A stretch of DNA of 5,329 bases from an uncultured Methanobrevibacter sp. (lineage in GTDB: Archaea > Methanobacteriota > Methanobacteria > Methanobacteriales > Methanobacteriaceae). Numbering within the stretch: the stretch's first letter is position 1; the number at the start of each line of letters is the position of its first letter. Shown here in pieces: positions 1 to 5,329 of the stretch. The stretch covers positions 1 to 5,329 of the forward strand of contig CAMODR010000109.1 in NCBI GenBank assembly GCA_946611495.1, read 5' to 3'. Under the pieces are notes generated by a model. It did no database searches and was not told the origin of the DNA. It worked only from the letters and a program-made list of their open reading frames with translations. The position numbers and the translations under genes are program-made.

Positions 1-33
1 TATCACAAATAAACAAAATAACAAATAAATAAA
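1..33 (-). terminator. Possible T-rich archaeal termination region after the polymerase gene
   Basis: On the coding strand, the 33 bases after the polymerase stop are T-rich, with repeated TTTATTTATTTG-like runs and no hairpin. Archaeal RNA polymerase can terminate at U-rich tracts without a stem. The runs are only 3-4 T long, so this is tentative. No continuation of the polymerase thumb is seen here in any frame. Confidence 0.3.
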
Positions 34-1950
34 TTACTCTTTCTTAAGTTCTTCAATATATTTAGCATAAAAACCATCAGTATCTGCATAAATAGCTTTA
101 AAACCATAGTTTTCAGCTTCTTTCATAGCCTTTTTAATATGCTGACGTCCCCAAGCAGTAATGGCTTGAGCACATTCAAATGAATACCAACGGAATCTTA
201 AGAATCCATAAACTCCATACATTGTATTTGCCAAACGCTTTAAAGCTTGCTGCTGAACATCGAGACTCTTTCTAAGAATAGGATCTTCAGTTTGCTTCAT
301 TCTGTTTTTAACCCTAAATCTTTCATTTAATACATCCGCTAATGCAGAAGGTATGAAACCTTGAGGCTCTTTCTTAAACTTAAAGAAATGTTCAGGGCAG
401 ACATAATAGTCCTCTTCATCAAGCTCTTCACTAGGATTTTCATCTAAATACATATCTATTTCATCATAGCCTGTTTCAAAATCCTCAAACTTAGAGTTGT
501 ATGAAACACTATCCTTAATCAATACATCTGGAGAAATGTTTTTTGAAATAATCAATGTAGGATACAGGCTCTTAAAGTCAAATTGAACAAGATTCTCATG
601 CAAACCGATTTCTGGCTCTTTTACATAACCTCCAGAGTTGTTACCTCTTTCCCTAATGTTATTCATAGTCATATTAGGCTTGTTTGGAACGACCTCATCC
701 ACTTCATAAGCCTTTCTCACTAAAAACCATTCTGCTTGTTGTCCTGTAGACATACGAGTCACATCAAAGAAAGGCTGACAGACAATACGAGTCAATTCCA
801 AGTTCAAAGGCAAGGTTTCCATAGCTATCTTCAATGTAGCGACCACATCATCCAAGGAATATTTGAAAAGATTTTTAAGCTCATCTCCGCCATTATCCCA
901 GAACTCATAGATTCGCTCACCAGGAACATCTATCTTTTCCTCACCAAAGAATTCAAAATAAACTCTTTCTAAGGTATATCTATCAAGAGACATGTACCTT
1001 CTCATAACCAAGTACAAGTCAACATGCAAAAGGCCTCTAAAGGCAGCTGAATTAGCATATCCTCTTCTTAAGAATTTCAATCCGGAACCGTCTACACCTA
1101 AATCAAGGTCAACATCCCATTTTTTAGCCCTATCTCTCAAATAAGGGAAGTCAAAGTTATCTGAGTTATATCCTATGATAATATCAATATTAGCCTCTTT
1201 TACAGTTTCAACGAAACGTTCTATCATTTCTTTTTCACTGCGGACAACCTCAATGAAACCCATTTCCTCATCACTAGCAAATTCATCCCCTTTTGTTGAA
1301 ATAACCTTTCTGACACCTACATTACTGTCAATTCCTATCATGATGATTTCGTCCTCATCAGGATTTGGCATACCATGAGGGTTTCTAACTTCCAAGTCAA
1401 AGCTCATCATCCTAAATTCCTGAAAATCAGTATTAGCAGTTTTTGGAGGGCATGTAAGCTTAAGAATCTCAAGAGACTCATCATTGCTGTCGATTGTCTC
1501 AAAGGAATCTATCAAATCCCCTTCAAGTTCAAGCTCAGACATTGGAACAAGTGCATTATCAATTAAATATCTTCTATAAAATGGAATATCATGTTCCCTA
1601 AGTTGCTTTACAGAGTCTAAGTCCCAAATAAGATCCCTGTATTTAGGAACATCCTGAGGGTGCTTAAGTGTAAGCTTAATAAATTCCTTAGGAACTTGAA
1701 GATCCTTCTTATTTACCTTTTCAATTTTAGTAAACTCAATTTCTCCATCTTCTTTTAGACCATTAATATCATTTATGCAGGCATCTATATCTCCAAGAGG
1801 CAAAACGTATAGATAAGGAACAAAAGAGTCATCTATAGCAATTATATCATTAGACGCTTCTCCCTTTACTTTACCAAATAGGCGAATAACTGCCTTCTCA
1901 TCATGAGTTATATAATCAATATCTAAAAGAACGATATTCCTTTTAACCAT
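34..1950 (-). CDS. polB1: Family B DNA polymerase, large chain of a split PolB (exonuclease plus polymerase palm and fingers)
   Basis: Template-directed DNA synthesis with 3'-5' proofreading. The 638-residue protein follows the Pyrococcus PolB layout from its first residues (LDIDYITHDEKAVIRLFGK near residues 9-27). The N-terminal domain keeps residues that form the uracil-sensing pocket in archaeal PolB: Y13, P98 and V101 in HPQDVP, F124 and R127. Exo I is FDLEV (D185, E187), Exo II is N262...F266-D267, and Exo III is Y364-x3-D368. Motif A is DFKSLYP (D458), motif B is K571-x3-N575-x2-Y578-G579, and motif C is YADTDG (D623, D625), so all catalytic carboxylates are present. The protein ends 12 residues after motif C. 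Single-chain archaeal PolB has roughly 150-200 more residues there, including the KKRY thumb motif; in Methanobacteriales this part is a separate gene, which is not in this window. Relative to Pyrococcus there is an acidic insertion at about 487-517. The start is supported by an AGGTTGAT site. The gene lies 24 bp downstream of the AI-2E gene and is probably co-transcribed with it. Function is very secure. Confidence 0.95.
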   Translation of the reverse strand: MVKRNIVLLDIDYITHDEKAVIRLFGKVKGEASNDIIAIDDSFVPYLYVLPLGDIDACINDINGLKEDGEIEFTKIEKVNKKDLQVPKEFIKLTLKHPQDVPKYRDLIWDLDSVKQLREHDIPFYRRYLIDNALVPMSELELEGDLIDSFETIDSNDESLEILKLTCPPKTANTDFQEFRMMSFDLEVRNPHGMPNPDEDEIIMIGIDSNVGVRKVISTKGDEFASDEEMGFIEVVRSEKEMIERFVETVKEANIDIIIGYNSDNFDFPYLRDRAKKWDVDLDLGVDGSGLKFLRRGYANSAAFRGLLHVDLYLVMRRYMSLDRYTLERVYFEFFGEEKIDVPGERIYEFWDNGGDELKNLFKYSLDDVVATLKIAMETLPLNLELTRIVCQPFFDVTRMSTGQQAEWFLVRKAYEVDEVVPNKPNMTMNNIRERGNNSGGYVKEPEIGLHENLVQFDFKSLYPTLIISKNISPDVLIKDSVSYNSKFEDFETGYDEIDMYLDENPSEELDEEDYYVCPEHFFKFKKEPQGFIPSALADVLNERFRVKNRMKQTEDPILRKSLDVQQQALKRLANTMYGVYGFLRFRWYSFECAQAITAWGRQHIKKAMKEAENYGFKAIYADTDGFYAKYIEELKKE

Positions 1951-1953
1951 TTT

Positions 1954-1961
1954 ATCAACCT
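1954..1961 (-). promoter_or_regulatory. Ribosome binding site of the polymerase gene
   Basis: On the minus strand this reads AGGTTGAT, the archaeal AGGTGAT core with one extra T, 3 nt before the ATG at 1950. It lies wholly within the 24-bp gap after the AI-2E gene, which fits translation from a shared transcript. Confidence 0.65.
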
Positions 1962-1974
1962 AATAAGCATAATA

Positions 1975-3195
1975 TTATTTCTTACTGTCTAAAGAACTCT
2001 CTTTAGACTCTACAACATCATTATCAGAACTTTCTTTAAATTCTGCACTATCCACTAAATCTCCTTCAGATTCTTCACTACCACTTGAAACATCTTCAGA
2101 TTCTTCACTATCACTTAAAACTCCTTCAGAATTATCAGAATTATCACTATTCCAATTGTCCTTTTCCAATTCTTTCTTTAATGACTTAATAACAGCATAA
2201 GTAACTCCTAAAATTAAAGGACCTAAAATAAATCCTACAATACCAAAGACATAAGGACCTGCCATAAATCCAACTAAAAGAATCAATGAAGGCATATCAG
2301 CATAATTACTTGCCAATGCAGGACGTATATACATATCACTTAAACTGAGGACAAAACCCCACAATACAGTCAATATGGCTTGAAGAATGTCTCCAGAGAC
2401 AAATACTGCATAGATAGCCAAAGCCCAATAGACTATCCATGGGCCGAAAATAGGAATCAATTGAAATATTCCAGTCACAATTCCTAAAAACAATGCAAAT
2501 TTAAATCCTAAAAAGTAATATCCTACACCACCCATGACACCAATGATCACTGCAGTCAAAAAGTGACCATAGAATATTGATTTCAAGACATCTGCAATCT
2601 CATTGAATGTGCTATCAAAGAACTCCTTATGCTTTTTTGGAATGAAAGCGAATATATTCTCCCAAATTACATCACCATCACGAGTAAAGTAATATATTGA
2701 ACAGATCAAGACAAACAATTGAACTAAAACATCTGAAAAGCTTTTGACTAAACTAACAAGATAGTGCAATACATAAGAGACCGCACTCTCTAAACTGCCA
2801 GAAATGGAAGAAGCATAAGGATTTATAAGCCCTTGCATTTCTACAGGTAATTTTTGAATTAAAACATTCATTGTTTGATTTAAATCCATTCCATTTCCAA
2901 GAACAATATCACTTGAACTGAAGAAAATATTTGCGAATACACTTATCTCATAGAAAACATAAGCAAACAGCAGTATTAATGGAATGACAACAAGAATAAT
3001 TGCAATAAAAATGGAAATTGAAGAGTATTTAACCTTTGTTTGAATCTTACGAGCAATAGGAGTCAAACCATATGCTATCATTGCACCTAAAAGCACCATA
3101 TTCAATACAGGCACAATTGTAAAGAATGACATTGCTAGCAAAATTATAATGATAAATATGTGCAAGCTATATTTATTTTTAGTTAAATCAATCAT
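1975..3195 (-). CDS. AI-2E family (UPF0118) transporter-like membrane protein
   Basis: A 406-residue integral membrane protein matching the AI-2E/UPF0118 family (PF01594 type). Predicted helices by hydrophobicity: about 11-28, 30-47, 59-84, then a soluble stretch to about 148, then 149-170, 209-228, 230-250, 251-280 and 302-336. Family-like signatures are IPIFGPWIVYWALA (247-260) and GPYVFGIVGFILGPLILG (313-330). The family name comes from E. coli TqsA, an autoinducer-2 exporter; other members have been linked to Na+/H+ antiport, so the substrate here is unknown. After residue 340 comes a hydrophilic tail rich in Ser, Asp and Glu with a 10-residue repeat (SDSEESEDVS then SGSEESEGDL) that is not part of the family core and is probably cytoplasmic. 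The start has only a weak GGGATTGA site upstream, but no better in-frame start is seen and the first helix begins soon after it. It is the first gene of a likely two-gene unit with the polymerase gene. The family call is firm; the function is not. Confidence 0.9.
   Translation of the reverse strand: MIDLTKNKYSLHIFIIIILLAMSFFTIVPVLNMVLLGAMIAYGLTPIARKIQTKVKYSSISIFIAIILVVIPLILLFAYVFYEISVFANIFFSSSDIVLGNGMDLNQTMNVLIQKLPVEMQGLINPYASSISGSLESAVSYVLHYLVSLVKSFSDVLVQLFVLICSIYYFTRDGDVIWENIFAFIPKKHKEFFDSTFNEIADVLKSIFYGHFLTAVIIGVMGGVGYYFLGFKFALFLGIVTGIFQLIPIFGPWIVYWALAIYAVFVSGDILQAILTVLWGFVLSLSDMYIRPALASNYADMPSLILLVGFMAGPYVFGIVGFILGPLILGVTYAVIKSLKKELEKDNWNSDNSDNSEGVLSDSEESEDVSSGSEESEGDLVDSAEFKESSDNDVVESKESSLDSKK
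2061..2120 (-). repeat. 30-bp coding tandem repeat in the AI-2E protein tail
   Basis: Two adjacent 30-bp units (2061-2090 and 2091-2120) share CTTCAGATTCTTCACTA on the plus strand and differ at only a few positions; a degenerate third unit follows to about 2150. Being 30 bp long, the repeat keeps frame and encodes a 10-residue acidic Ser/Glu unit around residues 359-378. This is a likely site of copy-number variation between strains. Confidence 0.8.
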
Positions 3196-3220
3196 TTCAA
3201 TCCCTATTTTCTAAATAAAA

Positions 3221-3236
3221 CTTAATAAATATTTGA
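3221..3236 (-). promoter_or_regulatory. Candidate promoter for the AI-2E and polymerase genes
   Basis: The minus strand reads TCAAATATTTATTAAG, containing a TATA-like core about 30 nt upstream of the AI-2E ATG, which would imply a short leader. A promoter somewhere in the 209-bp spacer is likely because of the distance from pyrK, but this exact site is a weak call. Confidence 0.22.
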
Positions 3237-3274
3237 TTTGTAAAAATGTTTTAGATAAACATTCCAATAACTTA

Positions 3275-3388
3275 TAATCATTAGTTAAATCATAAACTTA
3301 TAATCTTAATTAAATCATAAAATTTTAATCATTAGTTAAATCATAAACTTATAATCTTAATTAAATCATAAAATTTTAATCATTAGTT
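3275..3388. repeat. Compound tandem repeat, 51-bp unit, about 2.2 copies, in the pyrK to AI-2E spacer
   Basis: Two copies of a 51-bp unit (3275-3325 and 3326-3376) appear identical by eye and are followed by a 12-base partial third copy (3377-3388). Each unit is made of two related halves of 26 and 25 bp, both starting TAATC. As a result the 12-mer TTAAATCATAAA occurs exactly four times (starts 3285, 3310, 3336, 3361) at spacings of 25, 26 and 25 bp. The array begins 16 bp past the pyrK stop and ends about 80 bp before the AI-2E start. It has no coding potential. It may be a simple slippage product, a protein-binding array, or part of the termination region. No function can be assigned. Confidence 0.93.
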
Positions 3389-3404
3389 TAATTAATGAAC
3401 TAAA

Positions 3405-4214
3405 TTAATAAAACTCTTTTAATCCAGAAGCGGTTCTATGAAACTCTCCAAACTCAATTATCTCAGACATTTGATCAGTGGAGAATACAGGACCTTCCAC
3501 ACAAACTCTCCATCCAGGAGTATCAACACAGCATTGACCACAAACACCTATAGCACATTTCATATATCTTTCCATAGAATACTCTCCATCAATCATATTA
3601 GATTCTAATGTGCCATAAAGAGGCTTCATCATAACTTCGGGTCCGCAGACAACAGCCCAATCATATTTCTTATTTGATATTAACTCTAAAGCCCTGTGAG
3701 TTGCAAATCCTTTAAATCCACATGACCCATCATCAGTACATGTATAGACTGTAGCACCCTTATCTTTTAAACGGTCATTAAACAATAGCTCATCCTTTGT
3801 TTGAGCTGCACAGACAACATCAACTTTTGCCTTATTTCTTAATGCCTCTTCAGTGAATGAAGCAATAGGAGCCATTCCAACTCCACCACCAATAGCTAAA
3901 ACCTTCATATCTTTTAAATCAGTGTCAAAACCATTTCCATAAGGTCCTCTAAGACCTAACTTATCTCCCACTTCAAGGGAATGCAATTGACTGGTGAATT
4001 CACCTACATTCTTAACTGTGATTCCTAATTCCCCTTTAGCTACATTAATATATGAAATGGACATTGGTTTCTCATCGTTAAAATTCCAAACCATTACAAA
4101 TTGGCCAGGATTAGGAATATTTTCACCAACCATTGTCCAATCAAAAATAAAAGTCTTAATTGAAGGAGTCTCTTCTATAATTTTTTTAATCTCTAAAACT
4201 TGCGGTACATTCAT
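3405..4214 (-). CDS. pyrK: Dihydroorotate dehydrogenase (NAD+), electron transfer subunit PyrK
   Basis: Iron-sulfur flavoprotein subunit of class 1B dihydroorotate dehydrogenase. It takes electrons from the FMN of PyrD through a 2Fe-2S cluster and FAD to NAD+, in the cytoplasm. The chosen start gives 269 residues, usual for the family. The FAD-binding barrel covers about 1-100: KPMSIS at 49-54 replaces the usual R-P-x-S-I form, and LRGPYGNGF lies at 88-96. The NAD-binding half starts with VLAIGGGVGMAPI (105-117) and includes VVCGPEVMM (188-196). The C-terminal cluster motif has C220, C225, C228 and C238 (C-x4-C-x2-C-x9-C) followed by GPVF, with an additional C229. An in-frame ATG at 4253 would add 13 residues and overlap pyrD. 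The ATG at 4214 is preferred because a strong GAGGGTGAT site sits just before it and the FAD domain begins normally there. It lies 22 bp after pyrD, so co-transcription and complex formation with PyrD are expected. Confidence 0.94.
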   Translation of the reverse strand: MNVPQVLEIKKIIEETPSIKTFIFDWTMVGENIPNPGQFVMVWNFNDEKPMSISYINVAKGELGITVKNVGEFTSQLHSLEVGDKLGLRGPYGNGFDTDLKDMKVLAIGGGVGMAPIASFTEEALRNKAKVDVVCAAQTKDELLFNDRLKDKGATVYTCTDDGSCGFKGFATHRALELISNKKYDWAVVCGPEVMMKPLYGTLESNMIDGEYSMERYMKCAIGVCGQCCVDTPGWRVCVEGPVFSTDQMSEIIEFGEFHRTASGLKEFY

Positions 4215-4217
4215 TTT

Positions 4218-4226
4218 ATCACCCTC
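4218..4226 (-). promoter_or_regulatory. Ribosome binding site of pyrK, deciding the start
   Basis: On the minus strand this reads GAGGGTGAT, with GGTGAT complementary to the end of archaeal 16S rRNA, 3 nt before the ATG at 4214. It favours this start over the in-frame ATG at 4253, which would overlap the end of pyrD. The site lies between the pyrD stop and the pyrK start. Confidence 0.85.
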
Positions 4227-4236
4227 AAACAAACTT

Positions 4237-5145
4237 CTAATCCTTATGAGCATAACCTACCATATCTTCAATGGAATCAAATCCACTGTCTTCTAAAAAT
4301 TCTTCCAAGTCTTCAGAAATCCTTCCAAAGATTTCAGGACCTTCATACATGATTGATGTTCCTATTTGAACTGCGCTAGCTCCAGCATACAAGAACTCAA
4401 CAACATCTGCATAAGTGCGAATTCCACCAACACCAACAATAGGAATGTCTGTAGCTTCAAAAGCATCATAAACACAGCGAATAGCTATTGGCTTAATTGC
4501 AGGGCCGCTCATTCCACCGAACTTATTAGCCAAAATAGGATTTCCGGTTACAATGTCTATTTTCATTCCAGGACCTAGTGAATTGATTAAAGTCAATCCA
4601 TCTGCCCCTCCCTCTTCAGCAGCAATAGCTATTTCAGAAATGTTAGTTACATTTGGAGTTAATTTTGCAAGAACAGGAACACTAACAGCATCCTTAACTG
4701 CACTGACAAATTCCTTGGTTAAATCAGGATTTTGGCCAATTGAAGCCCCATATCCTTCCATTGCATGAGGACAAGAGACATTTAGCTCAATCATATCAAC
4801 AAGATTTTCTATTTTGCCAGCCACATATGAAAACTCTTCAGGAGTAGCTCCATAAATTGAAGCGATTGATTTTCCTTTGATTCTATTGACAGCTTCTAGT
4901 TCTTCAATAAATGCATCTACACCTGGACTGGAAAGCCCAATAGCATTTATGATTCCTCCTTCAACTGCTACAGTAGTAGGATTGTGATATCCTTCATTAG
5001 GTTCCTTTGAAAAGGATTTGGATACAACTGCACCTGCACCAGAGTTTAAAACCCAATTAAGAGAAGATGCATGGCTGCCTAAAACACCTGCTGCAAGCAT
5101 CAATGGATTCTTTAAAGTAATTCCACATAATTTAGTTTTTAACAT
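4237..5145 (-). CDS. pyrD: Dihydroorotate dehydrogenase, class 1B catalytic subunit PyrD
   Basis: FMN enzyme that oxidises (S)-dihydroorotate to orotate, the fourth step of UMP synthesis. The 302-residue length is typical of class 1. The TIM-barrel features occur in order: LKNPLMLAAGVLGS (11-24), SKSFSKEPN with FMN-contacting K43 (42-50), NAIGLSSPG (67-75) near the substrate, NVSCPHAMEGYG (122-133) with C125 as the expected catalytic base, AKLTPN with K161 (160-165), GGMSGPA (210-216), GVGGI (238-242) and IGTS (261-264). A cysteine base and the adjacent pyrK mark the NAD-dependent 1B type rather than class 2, which uses serine. The residue after SCP is His, where bacterial enzymes usually have Asn. 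The start is fixed by a full GGAGGT site 5 nt upstream of the ATG. The stop is TAG. It is the first gene of the pyrD-pyrK pair. Confidence is very high. Confidence 0.96.
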   Translation of the reverse strand: MLKTKLCGITLKNPLMLAAGVLGSHASSLNWVLNSGAGAVVSKSFSKEPNEGYHNPTTVAVEGGIINAIGLSSPGVDAFIEELEAVNRIKGKSIASIYGATPEEFSYVAGKIENLVDMIELNVSCPHAMEGYGASIGQNPDLTKEFVSAVKDAVSVPVLAKLTPNVTNISEIAIAAEEGGADGLTLINSLGPGMKIDIVTGNPILANKFGGMSGPAIKPIAIRCVYDAFEATDIPIVGVGGIRTYADVVEFLYAGASAVQIGTSIMYEGPEIFGRISEDLEEFLEDSGFDSIEDMVGYAHKD

Positions 5146-5150
5146 TATTA

Positions 5151-5156
5151 ACCTCC
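5151..5156 (-). promoter_or_regulatory. Ribosome binding site of pyrD
   Basis: On the minus strand this reads GGAGGT, a full match to the archaeal anti-Shine-Dalgarno sequence, 5 nt before the ATG at 5145. It settles the start of pyrD. Confidence 0.9.
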
Positions 5157-5211
5157 AAACATAAGATAAACATGATTTTAATAAATTTTGAAATAAATTT
5201 ACAATTTAAAT

Positions 5212-5244
5212 AATATTCACATATTTGATTAATATTTACATATT
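5212..5244. promoter_or_regulatory. Candidate operator: two near-identical 14-bp palindromes upstream of pyrD
   Basis: AATATTCACATATT (5212-5225) and AATATTTACATATT (5231-5244) each have arms AATAT/ATATT around a 4-base centre. Their start-to-start distance is 19 bp, and the match extends to 14 of 15 bases. The second overlaps a TATA-like element. This is what a repressor site could look like, but in such A+T-rich DNA it may arise by chance, and no regulator is known from the window. Confidence 0.3.
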
Positions 5245-5250
5245 TTATAC
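5241..5250 (-). promoter_or_regulatory. Candidate TATA box for pyrD-pyrK
   Basis: On the minus strand this reads GTATAAAATA, an archaeal TATA-like sequence. Transcription starting about 25 nt downstream would give a leader of roughly 70-75 nt. An alternative, TTTATTAA preceded by CAAAA at 5178-5185, would give a very short leader. The region is too A+T-rich to choose between them by eye. Confidence 0.3.
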
Positions 5251-5295
5251 TATTTTAATATATGAATAACATATGATATATAATATTTGATTTAT

Positions 5296-5329
5296 GGCTA
5301 TGACTTAAAAATTTGGCTATGACTTAAAA
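5296..5329. repeat. Direct repeat GGCTATGACTTAAAA, two copies at 19-bp period, at the window edge
   Basis: The 15-mer GGCTATGACTTAAAA occurs at 5296-5310 and again at 5315-5329, with 17 of 19 positions matching over the full period. The second copy ends exactly at the window boundary, so the array may continue outside. It is less A+T-rich than its surroundings and lies about 150 bp upstream of pyrD. It could be the end of a longer tandem array or a pair of regulator sites. Confidence 0.85.

Noticed and set aside
34..75. N-terminal half of a split intein after motif C
   Set aside because: The residues after motif C (FYAKYIEELKKE) look like a polymerase continuation; no intein start residue or splicing block is present.
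34..80. Premature truncation or frameshift of polB
   Set aside because: A split PolB is normal in Methanobacteriales, the end is clean, and the 33 downstream bases do not encode thumb sequence in any frame. The window end prevents a full check.
736..1566. Plus-strand open frames of 63-78 codons opposite the polymerase gene
   Set aside because: They lie wholly opposite a secure conserved gene, show no recognisable protein features and have no convincing ribosome site.
1975..3195. Evidence of autoinducer-2 quorum sensing
   Set aside because: The family name is historical and broad; nothing else in the window relates to AI-2, and the substrate cannot be read from the sequence.
3275..3388. CRISPR array
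   Set aside because: Units are contiguous tandem copies with no unique spacers, very A+T-rich, and no cas genes are nearby.
3383..3403. Hairpin terminator of pyrK (TTAGTT / AACTAA stem)
   Set aside because: The stem is only 6 bp, mostly A-T, with a 9-base loop and no long T run after it on the coding strand; stems like this are expected by chance here.
4215..4253. Longer pyrK start at 4253, adding MLIRIRSLFEGDK
   Set aside because: It would overlap the end of pyrD, and the added codons contain the GAGGGTGAT ribosome site of the ATG at 4214. The extra residues match nothing in the family.
3994..4768. Plus-strand open frames of 70-100 codons opposite pyrK and pyrD
   Set aside because: They are antisense shadows of two well-conserved genes; their composition reflects the codon pattern of the opposite strand.

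Overview
The window looks like a piece of a Methanobacteriales genome, most likely Methanobrevibacter or a close relative. The evidence is the strong A+T bias, Shine-Dalgarno sites matching the archaeal 16S tail (GGAGGT, GGTGAT), and a family B DNA polymerase of the Pyrococcus type that stops right after motif C. A PolB divided into two polypeptides is a known trait of this order, described in Methanothermobacter thermautotrophicus. The genus is an inference.

All four genes lie on the minus strand, so the order of transcription is right to left. At 5329-5146 is an A+T-rich leader with two small palindromes, a TATA-like element and, at the window edge, two copies of a 19-bp direct repeat. Next come pyrD (5145-4237) and pyrK (4214-3405), 22 bp apart, each with a strong ribosome binding site. 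They encode the two subunits of the NAD-dependent (class 1B) dihydroorotate dehydrogenase of UMP synthesis. PyrD carries FMN and oxidises dihydroorotate; PyrK carries FAD and a 2Fe-2S cluster and passes the electrons to NAD+.

A 209-bp spacer (3404-3196) follows. It is largely a 51-bp tandem repeat, itself built from two related 25/26-bp halves. A second unit begins after it: an AI-2E family (UPF0118) eight-helix membrane protein with a repetitive Ser/Asp/Glu-rich tail (3195-1975), then, 24 bp on, the large chain of the split replicative-type polymerase PolB (1950-34). The thumb-containing small chain is not in the window and should be encoded elsewhere. The last 33 bases are T-rich on the coding strand and may terminate transcription.

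No mobile element, CRISPR array, tRNA or rRNA was seen, and nothing suggests an undescribed defence or mobile system. The points most worth a second look are the PolB split site, an acidic insertion in PolB, the compound tandem repeat between the two transcription units, and the repeats upstream of pyrD.
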